DNA of 12,213 bases from Halanaerobiaceae bacterium (GTDB taxonomy: Bacteria; Bacillota; Halanaerobiia; Halanaerobiales; Halarsenatibacteraceae): NCBI GenBank assembly GCA_003554685.1, contig PWHA01000249.1:1-12213 (forward strand), in the 5' to 3' direction. A program made the translations under genes and the position numbers. Under the pieces are notes generated by a model, which was not told where the DNA came from, searched no databases, and saw only the letters and a program-made list of their open reading frames with translations. Numbering within the stretch: the stretch's first letter is position 1; the number at the start of each line of letters is the position of its first letter. This document shows, in pieces, positions 1-5,413 of the stretch.

Positions 1-656
1 CCGATGGAGTTTTCAGCATGGATGGAGATATTACTCCCCTGCCGGAGATAGTTGATCTGGCCCGGGAATTTGATGCCATTGTCATGGTAGATGATGCCCA
101 CGGCGAGGGTGTGCTGGGGAGCCACGGTCGGGGAATTGTCGACCATTTCGAACTCCACAGCCAGGTGGATATTGAAATTGGCACCTTTTCCAAGGCCTTT
201 GGCACCATGGGAGGCTGTGCCTCCGGCAGTAAAACTCTGATCGAATATCTGGAGCAGCAGGCCCGGCCCTTCCTTTTCAGCTCGGCGGTAACTCCGGCTG
301 ATGTGGCCGCCACCATTAAGGCTGTTGAGATTCTCCAGAAGGATGATGAGCTGGTGCAGAAGCTCTGGAATAACAAGGAAATATTCCAGGAGAAGATGAA
401 GGAGGCCGGCTTCGATGTTGGCAAGACCGTCACCCCTATTACCCCGGTAATGATCGGCGATGCTAAAACAGCCCAGAAGTTCAGCGAAAGGCTGATGGAA
501 GAGGGTATTTTTGCCACATCCCTCGGCTTCCCTACAGTACCCCGGGGTAAGGCTAGAATCAGAGTGATGCTTTCTGCCACTCACAGCCAGGATGACCTGG
601 AATTTGCTCTGGATAAGTTCAAGAAAATAGGCCGGGAGCTGGATCTGATTGAATAA
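1..656 (+). CDS. kbl: Glycine C-acetyltransferase / 2-amino-3-ketobutyrate CoA ligase, 3' part (5' end outside window)
   Basis: This is the C-terminal 217 residues of a PLP-dependent alpha-oxoamine synthase; the reading frame is open from base 3, so the start lies upstream of the window. Visible motifs are the substrate-loop DGVFSMDGD at the very start, VDDAHGEG (Asp and His that contact the PLP ring, bases 87-107) and GTFSKAFGTMGG, whose Lys at 192-194 is the expected Schiff-base lysine. The C-terminal FPTVPRGKARIRVMLSA segment matches Kbl proteins better than BioF as I know the families. Kbl joins glycine and acetyl-CoA to 2-amino-3-ketobutyrate, or runs in reverse in threonine breakdown with threonine dehydrogenase. 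No tdh or bio gene is visible here to settle the substrate. The stop codon lies inside a 17-bp tandem duplication, and an intrinsic terminator follows about 170 bases later. Alternative: 8-amino-7-oxononanoate synthase. Confidence 0.88.
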   Translation, partial: DGVFSMDGDITPLPEIVDLAREFDAIVMVDDAHGEGVLGSHGRGIVDHFELHSQVDIEIGTFSKAFGTMGGCASGSKTLIEYLEQQARPFLFSSAVTPADVAATIKAVEILQKDDELVQKLWNNKEIFQEKMKEAGFDVGKTVTPITPVMIGDAKTAQKFSERLMEEGIFATSLGFPTVPRGKARIRVMLSATHSQDDLEFALDKFKKIGRELDLIE

Positions 657-675
657 AAGATCTGATTGAATAAAA
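642..675. repeat. 17-bp perfect tandem duplication over the kbl stop codon
   Basis: GATCTGATTGAATAAAA occurs at 642-658 and again directly at 659-675 with no mismatch. The first copy encodes the last four residues (DLIE) and the TAA stop of kbl; the second copy lies just past the stop in another frame, so the protein is unaffected. Confidence 0.95.
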
Positions 676-731
676 ACTTTACTGGCTTTCAATAAGTTCT
701 CCAGAGAGAGTTTTTCAGAAAAGATAAATTT

Positions 732-759
732 AAGATTTTCTCTGTAAGATTTTCCCTGT
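732..759. repeat. 14-bp tandem repeat, two copies
   Basis: AAGATTTTCTCTGT at 732-745 is followed directly by AAGATTTTCCCTGT at 746-759, one mismatch. It lies in the untranslated spacer between the kbl stop and its terminator. Confidence 0.9.
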
Positions 760-825
760 TTAGAATTTAACCTGAAGTAACTCAAGGTTTATTCTGATTA
801 ATTTAAAAAGCAAATTAAATTTTAT

Positions 826-852
826 AACCCCCGCATGAGAGCGGGGGTTTTT
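826..852 (+). terminator. Intrinsic terminator after kbl
   Basis: A perfect 9-bp stem AACCCCCGC (826-834) / GCGGGGGTT (841-849) with loop ATGAGA runs into a T tract (848-852). It ends rightward transcription from kbl before the convergent hydrolase gene. On the minus strand the bases after the stem are only A/T-mixed, so it looks mainly rightward. Confidence 0.93.
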
Positions 853-880
853 CCCTGATTTTTCTCTGACTTTTCTCTGA
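848..880. repeat. Three 11-bp tandem units starting in the terminator T tract
   Basis: TTTTTCCCTGA (848-858), TTTTTCTCTGA (859-869) and CTTTTCTCTGA (870-880) are contiguous and differ by one or two bases. The first unit is the U tract of the kbl terminator, so the repeat puts further T-rich tracts behind it. From here to the end of the hydrolase gene at 974 I see only AT-rich DNA. Confidence 0.85.
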
Positions 881-973
881 AGAGATATTAGCCAGATTTA
901 TTTAATATTTATTAGATTTATTGGATAAAGCATTTTGATTAAAACATAAAGACTTAAAACTGAAGTTTAAAAT

Positions 974-1726
974 CTAAAACTCATAGTCAAAACTGTCGCC
1001 CTGATGCTTCAGCTCCGGGATCCAGCTTGTATCCTCAGTAATTTTTTCCTTAAATCTGGTTATGATCTGATAATCATCCCGGAAGTGTAGTGGCACAAAG
1101 ACTTCTGGTTTTAGTTCAGAGATAAAATACTGACCGGCCAGATGGAAGCTTTCTCCCAGCCGGGGATCTACCGGAACAAAGGCCAGCTGCAGTTTGTGAT
1201 TTTTGACCTGGCTGACTACTTCTTTGTACTCTTTTTCTTCTCTGGATCTTTCCTCCGGGGAGAAATCACTCCAGTCCCACCAGTTAAGGTCGCCGGCATG
1301 GAAAAGGTTCAAATTTTCATCCTTTACATAATAGCTGACACCCTGATCGGTTGTTTCATAGGTTTCCAGATAAATCGATTTTAGATTCAACTTTTTTTCA
1401 CTGGCAACAAAATAATAATCTTCATCGGACAGTTTTCTTCTGACCCGGGATGTTTTTACATCGCTGCTCAATATATAAGTAGTTTCAGGAAATTTATCCC
1501 TCCAGTCAAAAATCATTGTGCTGAAATGATCCTGATGACTGTGGGTTACAAAAAAGAAGGCCTTCTTTAGACCGGGAAGCTCCTGCCAGCAGTCGGGAAA
1601 ATCCGGAGACCGGGAATCTTTCGGATGCTGATAGTAATCGAAAACCAGTAAAATCCCGGTATTTCTGTGATAAACAGCAGTGGAACTGTGATTAATATGC
1701 CAGCATTTTATCTGATTATTTGCCAT
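974..1726 (-). CDS. Metallo-beta-lactamase-fold hydrolase, substrate unknown
   Basis: This 250-residue protein has the metal ligands of the MBL superfamily in order: H62-S-H64-Q-D66-H67 (THSHQDHF), H143 in HAGDLNWWDW with D146, and H214 in PLHFRDD. An N-terminal strand with HSST (residues 13-16) and a following FDY resemble the UlaG/Lactamase_B_3-like branch. No signal peptide or membrane segment is seen, so it is probably cytoplasmic. A strong SD (GAGGAGGG on the minus strand, 1740-1733) sits 6 bases before the ATG and fixes the start. It is transcribed alone, convergent to kbl and divergent from ispE, so the neighbours give no clue to its substrate. The residues WWDWSDFSPEERSREEKE after the HAGD motif form a charged lid-like insert. 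The fold is clear, but the reaction (phosphodiester, lactone or nuclease type) cannot be told from the sequence. Confidence 0.9.
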   Translation of the reverse strand: MANNQIKCWHINHSSTAVYHRNTGILLVFDYYQHPKDSRSPDFPDCWQELPGLKKAFFFVTHSHQDHFSTMIFDWRDKFPETTYILSSDVKTSRVRRKLSDEDYYFVASEKKLNLKSIYLETYETTDQGVSYYVKDENLNLFHAGDLNWWDWSDFSPEERSREEKEYKEVVSQVKNHKLQLAFVPVDPRLGESFHLAGQYFISELKPEVFVPLHFRDDYQIITRFKEKITEDTSWIPELKHQGDSFDYEF

Positions 1727-1746
1727 TGAAATCCCTCCTCTGTATA

Positions 1747-1775
1747 ATTATAGCATCAGCTTTAAACTTTAGCAA
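1747..1775 (-). promoter_or_regulatory. Sigma-A-like promoter of the MBL hydrolase gene
   Basis: Read on the minus strand: -35 TTGCTA (1775-1770), 17-base spacer, -10 TATAAT (1752-1747). A start near 1740 would leave a very short leader beginning at the SD. Confidence 0.7.
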
Positions 1776-1790
1776 TTTATTTAACATCCC

Positions 1791-1812
1791 TTTTTAACAC
1801 TTTTTTAACACC
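1791..1812. repeat. 11-bp tandem repeat, two copies
   Basis: TTTTTAACACT (1791-1801) is followed directly by TTTTTAACACC (1802-1812). A weaker third match (TTTAACATCCC) precedes at 1780-1790. It is upstream of the MBL promoter. Confidence 0.75.
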
Positions 1813-1946
1813 TTTTGAGAATTAATTATTTTACTCTGAGAACCGGGAATATTTTACACTAAAACAATCCGGTGTTATATCCGGCTGATAACCCCGGGCT
1901 TTATTTTTCAGCTTGATTTTAACCTCTAGTAAAAATATATCTCAGG

Positions 1947-1968
1947 GCAAATCAACTGCAAATCAACT
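1947..1968. repeat. 11-bp perfect tandem repeat
   Basis: GCAAATCAACT occurs at 1947-1957 and again at 1958-1968 with no mismatch, about 35 bases upstream of the ispE -35 box. Confidence 0.92.
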
Positions 1969-2003
1969 TTAGGATAGCTGTAAAAAGATTTTTCCTGGTA
2001 TCC

Positions 2004-2032
2004 TTAACTTAACCTCTTTTTAATGTTATAAT
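2004..2032 (+). promoter_or_regulatory. Probable ispE promoter
   Basis: -35 TTAACT (2004-2009), 17-base spacer, -10 TATAAT (2027-2032). A start near 2039 gives a leader of about 330 bases before the ispE GTG. Confidence 0.65.
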
Positions 2033-2366
2033 AACTAAAGTAGATTAATATTGGAGCAGATTAATATCGGTTCATAAAATAAGAGTTCTGGAAAAGAAGT
2101 ATTATCAAATCCAGAGGGATAGAGCTGCCATCAACCAGATAACACAAAATCTATAATAAGCACGGCTGGGATAACAGCATTATTATTAGCATCATAATAA
2201 TCTAATTCTACAAGTATAATCTCAATTATAACAATTATTATAAGATAACCCCCCATGCCCCTTCTTCGGAGCACGACAATAGATGGAAATATAAAGGCGT
2301 ATTTTAAAGGCAAGTATAAGGTTAGTGGAACTAACAGCAGGGTAAGCGGCGTCACTGAAATGACAG
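2033..2366 (+). other. Long AT-rich ispE leader with several hairpins; no gene recognised
   Basis: No convincing gene lies in this stretch. It holds a 16-bp-period repeat (AGATTAATAT at 2042-2051 and 2058-2067), an AT hairpin ATTATTAT (2179-2186) / ATAATAAT (2194-2201), a hairpin TATAAT-CTCA-ATTATA near 2215-2230 and a short one GTTAG (2321-2325) / CTAAC (2331-2335). Bacillus has veg and an ssp gene in front of ispE; neither is seen. I do not recognise a known riboswitch or T-box. Confidence 0.5.
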
Positions 2367-2380
2367 GTGGTGTTTGTCAT
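2351..2380 (+). promoter_or_regulatory. Two mutually exclusive hairpins over the ispE start
   Basis: GTCA (2351-2354) can pair with TGAC (2361-2364), or ATGACA (2360-2365) can pair with TGTCAT (2375-2380). The two share bases 2361-2364. The second hairpin places the GTG start at 2367-2369, and the next GTG at 2370, in its loop. Both stems are short, so this is a structural possibility only. Confidence 0.35.
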
Positions 2381-3329
2381 TAACACTAACACATCCAGTC
2401 AGGTAACCGGGGTTTTCGAAAAAGCCCGGGCCAAAATTAACCTGGCTCTTAATATTGTGGGTCTTTATCCCGATGGTTATCATAAGGTAGAGATGATCAT
2501 GCAGTCAATTTCTCTGGCTGACTGCCTTAAACTTACAGGAATCTCTGAAGGACTGGAACTGGAAATTGTCAGAGGAGGGATTGAAAATGATCTTTCTGGG
2601 GACAGCAGCAACCTGGCCTGGCAGGCAGCCCGCCTGCTGAAAGATAAATTTCCCCAAAAAATTTCCGGTGTGAAGATAGAGCTTGAAAAAAACATCCCGG
2701 TGGCTGCCGGTCTGGCCTGGGGCAGCACCGATGCTGCGGCTGTACTGCGGGGCCTGAATAGATTGTTTGGCTTGCATCTTACCCGGCTGGATCTGGAGAA
2801 ACTGGCAGCTAAACTGGGCATGGATGTACCCTTCTGCATTGCGGGAGGAACAGCCCTGGCCCGGGGCCGGGGGGATGAACTAAAATCCCTCCCCGACCTG
2901 CCGGCTCATAGAATACTGCTGATCAATCCCGAAGCTGAAGTTTCAACAGCTGAAGTATATAATCTTTTTGATGAACTGATTTGTCGCGGAGCGGAGAATG
3001 AAAAAGCATTTCCTGATTCTGGACCAGAGCCTGATAGCTATTCTCTTGAGAGTCTGCTGGAGCTGATTAAAGGCCAGAAGTCCATCAGCTGGCAGGAGGG
3101 CTGGCATAACATACTCCAGCCGGTCACCTTCAGGCTGGTTCCGGGGCTGGCAGAACTGGAAGAAAAACTTTATGATTTAGGAGCAGTTCATGTGCAGATG
3201 ACCGGAAGTGGACCTACCCTGATCGCTTATTTCAGCAGAAAGAGCCAGCTGGAAGAAACTCTAAATAGCTGGCAGGGTCAGGAAAAAGTTATTCCGGCCA
3301 GATTTTCCTGTCGGTATTCACTTGAATAA
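2367..3329 (+). CDS. ispE: 4-diphosphocytidyl-2-C-methyl-D-erythritol kinase
   Basis: IspE phosphorylates CDP-methylerythritol with ATP in the MEP pathway to isoprenoids. This 320-residue GHMP kinase shows motif 1 ARAKINLALNIVG (K23 the expected catalytic-site Lys) and PDGYHKVEMIMQSI, motif 2 IPVAAGLAWGSTDAAA (residues 110-125), the catalytic Asp in GMDVPFC (D153) and motif 3 VQMTGSGPTLIAYF (277-290). Motif 2 normally reads GLAGGS; here residue 118 is Trp (codon 2718-2720), which is odd for an ATP-binding glycine loop. The start is uncertain: GTG at 2367 or 2370 gives about 18 residues before the family core, no good SD precedes it, and no ATG lies in frame nearby. A loosely conserved linker is present at 205-235. 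It probably uses its own promoter near 2004. The stop lies in an 18-bp direct repeat. Confidence 0.93.
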   Translation: MVFVINTNTSSQVTGVFEKARAKINLALNIVGLYPDGYHKVEMIMQSISLADCLKLTGISEGLELEIVRGGIENDLSGDSSNLAWQAARLLKDKFPQKISGVKIELEKNIPVAAGLAWGSTDAAAVLRGLNRLFGLHLTRLDLEKLAAKLGMDVPFCIAGGTALARGRGDELKSLPDLPAHRILLINPEAEVSTAEVYNLFDELICRGAENEKAFPDSGPEPDSYSLESLLELIKGQKSISWQEGWHNILQPVTFRLVPGLAELEEKLYDLGAVHVQMTGSGPTLIAYFSRKSQLEETLNSWQGQEKVIPARFSCRYSLE

Positions 3330-3371
3330 TAATTAGTTGAATGAATAATAAAAGAATAATAATTAGTTGAA
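3324..3371. repeat. 18-bp direct repeat covering the ispE stop codon
   Basis: GAATAATAATTAGTTGAA is found at 3324-3341 and again, identical, at 3354-3371, with 12 bases between. The first copy contains the last Glu codon and the TAA stop of ispE. Confidence 0.93.
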
Positions 3372-3560
3372 ACAAATATCATAACTGCATGATCAACATA
3401 ATTTTCTAAGTTAAACCTTCATGTCCTTAAGGGAACAATAGGATATGAAAAATTTTCCTGCTGTTTTTCAAGGTAAGCTCAGTGTCCCTGTGAGGGTAAA
3501 AAATCAAAAAAATAATTTAAACTGGTATCCTTAAGGAATAAGGAAGCGAGTGAACTTGAT

Positions 3561-4553
3561 ATGAAGATTGGAAAACTTTCAACCGGACGACTGGAGAATA
3601 CAGTTCTGAGCAAGATTTCCCATCACCGTAAGGATATTCTGGTTAATTCCGGGGTGGGAGAGGACAGTGCCGTGGTAGATTTTGGAGAAGAGGTCCTGGC
3701 CATTTCCTCCGACCCCATCACCGGGGCCGGACAGCAGGCCGGTTATCTGGCCGTGCATGTAGCCTGCAATGACCTGGCAGCAGCTGGAGCTTCCCCAATC
3801 GGAGTCCAGGTGGTGCTGCTGCTGCCTCCAGAGGCTACCGATGATATGATTGGAGACTTAATGACAGAAATCAACGAAACTGCCTGCAGTCTGGGCATCG
3901 AGGTTCTGGGCGGCCATACCGAAGTACTCAGTGAGGTCAGCAAAACGATTATTGTGGTAACAGCCATCGGCCGGGCCGACAGGGATAAATTTGTGGCAAC
4001 CGGTGGAGCCCGGCCGGGAGATAAAATCCTCCTGACCAAGGGAGTGGGGCTGGAAGGAGCCTTCATCCTGGCTGGAGACTATCCTGATTATCTTTTAAAA
4101 CAGGGTGTCAGTCCTAAAGCTCTGAAAGAAGCGCTTGGTTATCAGGAAGAACTCAGCGTCCTGCCCGAAGGTCTGCTGGCAGCTGACTATGGCGTTAATT
4201 CCCTTCATGATATTACCGAGGGCGGCCTCTATGGTGCCCTTCAGGAAGTCTGTTCCGCCTCGGGCTGCGGTTTTCATTTAAGGCCCGGCTCAGAAATCGT
4301 CAGGCCGGCGGTAGCCGAGATCTGCTCCAGACTGGATTTAAATCCCCTGGCTCTAATATCCTCCGGCAGCATGCTGATTACCCTGCCCGAAGCTGAAGAA
4401 CTGCAGCAGGAACTTTTCCGGGAGGAAATCGAGTCCTATCAGGTCGGAGAAATTGTTGAGGAGAGAGTCAGCCTGATTCAAACAAACGGGGATCTACAGC
4501 CGCTGGAATGGGACGGAGAAGATGAGCTCTGGAAATTTTTAGAGAAAATATGA
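3561..4553 (+). CDS. AIR-synthase-family (HypE/PurM-like) protein of unknown substrate
   Basis: This 330-residue ATP-binding protein has the AIR-synthase N-terminal signature: GVGEDSAVVDFG (31-42), SSDPITG (49-55), HVACNDLAAAGASPIG (66-81) and LGGHTEV (116-122). The C-terminal domain follows, with GARPGDKILLTKGVGLEG (149-166) and HDITEGG (216-222). The family dephosphorylates ATP to activate a carbonyl-type oxygen, as in PurM, PurL, SelD, ThiL and HypE. The motifs are closest to HypE, but the chain ends EFLEKI-like and lacks the PRIC cysteine tail that HypE needs to carry the cyano group, and no hyp or hydrogenase gene is nearby. It is therefore probably a HypE paralogue with another job. The ATG at 3561 is chosen by family length; the SD (AGGAAGCGAG, 3541-3550) is a little far. 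It sits between ispE and spoVG, where Bacillus has purR-yabJ. Confidence 0.85.
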   Translation: MKIGKLSTGRLENTVLSKISHHRKDILVNSGVGEDSAVVDFGEEVLAISSDPITGAGQQAGYLAVHVACNDLAAAGASPIGVQVVLLLPPEATDDMIGDLMTEINETACSLGIEVLGGHTEVLSEVSKTIIVVTAIGRADRDKFVATGGARPGDKILLTKGVGLEGAFILAGDYPDYLLKQGVSPKALKEALGYQEELSVLPEGLLAADYGVNSLHDITEGGLYGALQEVCSASGCGFHLRPGSEIVRPAVAEICSRLDLNPLALISSGSMLITLPEAEELQQELFREEIESYQVGEIVEERVSLIQTNGDLQPLEWDGEDELWKFLEKI

Positions 4554-4562
4554 AATCAGCAC

Positions 4563-4591
4563 TTGACTTTCCTATATTTACCAAATATAAT
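4563..4591 (+). promoter_or_regulatory. Near-consensus sigma-A promoter of spoVG
   Basis: -35 TTGACT (4563-4568), 17-base spacer, -10 TATAAT (4586-4591), beginning 10 bases after the stop of the preceding gene. In B. subtilis spoVG is read from a sigma-H promoter; here the sequence fits the vegetative factor. Confidence 0.85.
4573..4589. promoter_or_regulatory. Perfect dyad over the spoVG -10 box, possible operator
   Basis: TATATTT (4573-4579), ACC, AAATATA (4583-4589) form a perfect 7-3-7 inverted repeat within the promoter spacer and overlapping the -10. Its position would suit a repressor; AT-rich DNA makes chance possible. Confidence 0.45.
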
Positions 4592-4624
4592 TAATATATT
4601 ACATTTAAAGGGGGTAAATATAGG

Positions 4625-4888
4625 ATGGAAATAACCGAAGTCAGAGTTTTTCCTTTTCAAGGTAACAGCAACTTCAAAGCTTATGCTTCATTGACCTTTG
4701 ATGATCAGGTGGTGGTCAGAGGGATCAAAATTGTTGAGGGCCGCAACGGGCTTTTTGTTGCCATGCCCTCACGCAGAGGGAAAGATGATTACTATGATAT
4801 CTTCTTTCCCATAACCGCTGAAATGAGGGAGAAAATTCAGGAGAAGGTTATTGAAGCCTATCACAACCGGGAGAAGAAAGCGGTCTAG
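4625..4888 (+). CDS. spoVG: SpoVG family nucleic-acid-binding regulator
   Basis: The 87-residue protein matches SpoVG in length and in its core: MEITEVRVFPF at the N-terminus, ASLTFDDQVVVRGIKIVEG, the hallmark NGLFVAMPSRR (41-51) and the IxEAYHNR end. SpoVG binds DNA and RNA and affects sporulation septation, virulence and stress genes in Bacillota; it also occurs in non-sporing species, so its presence does not show sporulation. The ATG has a strong SD (GGGGG, 4610-4614, ten bases upstream). It has its own promoter at 4563-4591 with a dyad over the -10. Downstream comes a 525-base spacer before glmU with no clear terminator right after the stop. Confidence 0.97.
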   Translation: MEITEVRVFPFQGNSNFKAYASLTFDDQVVVRGIKIVEGRNGLFVAMPSRRGKDDYYDIFFPITAEMREKIQEKVIEAYHNREKKAV

Positions 4889-5174
4889 AGAGGAAAAAAC
4901 CAGACGACAGGCGGAAAGAAAAGAAGAAAAGTCAGGAAAAAATTATCAGGCAGGACAGACAATCAGGCAAACCGACATTGGCAGCACGGAATAATACAGG
5001 ATGAATGGAGAGGAAAATTTGCCGGAGGAAGGAAAAGTTTTTCAGGCGGAACGTAATACCAAAAAACTATCGGTATGGCTAAAATGATCACAGGAATTGA
5101 TGCCGACCGCAGGAGCATCCAGGGGATTCAGAAAGCACTTTGTTTTCCTGCCGCAGACCCGGGGATTAACAAAA

Positions 5175-5201
5175 CCGGCCGGGCAGGACTTCTGCGGCCG
5201 G
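5175..5201. terminator. GC-rich hairpin, possible weak terminator
   Basis: CCGGCCG (5175-5181) pairs with CGGCCGG (5195-5201), with an inner CAG/CTG pairing and a 2-base bulge. To the right there is only CTTCACCTTT; to the left AAAA would read as TTTT on the minus strand. It may end spoVG transcription, but lacks a proper T tract. Confidence 0.4.
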
Positions 5202-5307
5202 CTTCACCTTTAACTTAAGCTGAAATTATTCCTGACAGCACCATTGATTTTGAGTATTTTGAGCATCGGGCAAAATCTACTTCCGGTTAGTTGAGAAAGG
5301 GCTTGAG

Positions 5308-5338
5308 TAGACATTCATAGATTTTTGTGATGTATAAT
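5308..5338 (+). promoter_or_regulatory. Possible upstream glmU promoter
   Basis: TAGACA (5308-5313) and a perfect TATAAT (5333-5338) are 19 bases apart, wider than ideal. Confidence 0.35.
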
Positions 5339-5346
5339 CATATGAT

Positions 5347-5375
5347 TTGACAGCCGGCAGTTTTTTTGATAAAAT
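5347..5375 (+). promoter_or_regulatory. Strong sigma-A-like promoter of glmU-prs
   Basis: -35 TTGACA (5347-5352, consensus), 17-base spacer with a run of seven T, -10 TAAAAT (5370-5375). The expected transcript start near 5382 lies downstream of an in-frame ATG at 5366, which therefore cannot be the start codon for this transcript. Confidence 0.85.
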
Positions 5376-5400
5376 TTCTCCGTTATTTTGGTTCATCCTC

Positions 5401-5407
5401 AGGAGGT
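5401..5407 (+). promoter_or_regulatory. Ribosome binding site that fixes the glmU start
   Basis: AGGAGGT, a full anti-SD match, lies 6 bases before ATG 5414. It decides in favour of this start over the in-frame ATG at 5366, 16 codons upstream. Confidence 0.93.
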
Positions 5408-5413
5408 ATAGCA

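Larger units (their letters stand above)
4889..5346 (+). other. spoVG-glmU spacer: purine-rich tract, two doubtful tiny ORFs, one GC-rich hairpin
   Basis: No gene is recognised. Bases 4889-4945 are strongly purine-rich. A 28-codon ORF (5001-5087) ends in TGA overlapping an ATG (5084-5087, ATGA) of a 44-codon ORF that runs to 5218 (an in-frame ATG also lies at 5075). Neither has a good SD nor a product I know. A GC-rich hairpin is listed separately. A possible second glmU promoter is near 5308-5338. Confidence 0.4.

Noticed and set aside
1142..1384. Plus-strand 80-codon frame inside the MBL hydrolase gene
   Set aside because: Entirely antisense to a gene with clear family motifs; no SD and no recognisable product.
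2131..2355. Minus-strand frame of 74 codons, hydrophobic, in the ispE leader
   Set aside because: Begins with GTG without an SD, is made of AT-rich low-complexity DNA (Ile/Leu/Val codons) and lies opposite the probable ispE leader. Looks like chance.
3445..3534. 29-codon ORF between ispE and the AIR-synthase-family gene
   Set aside because: Only a weak AGG close to the ATG, no recognised product; too short to support.
1995..3534. 13-base repeat CTGGTATCCTTAA at 1995-2007 and 3522-3534
   Set aside because: Both copies lie upstream of genes, but one 13-base match is about what chance allows in 12 kb, and their positions relative to the starts differ greatly.
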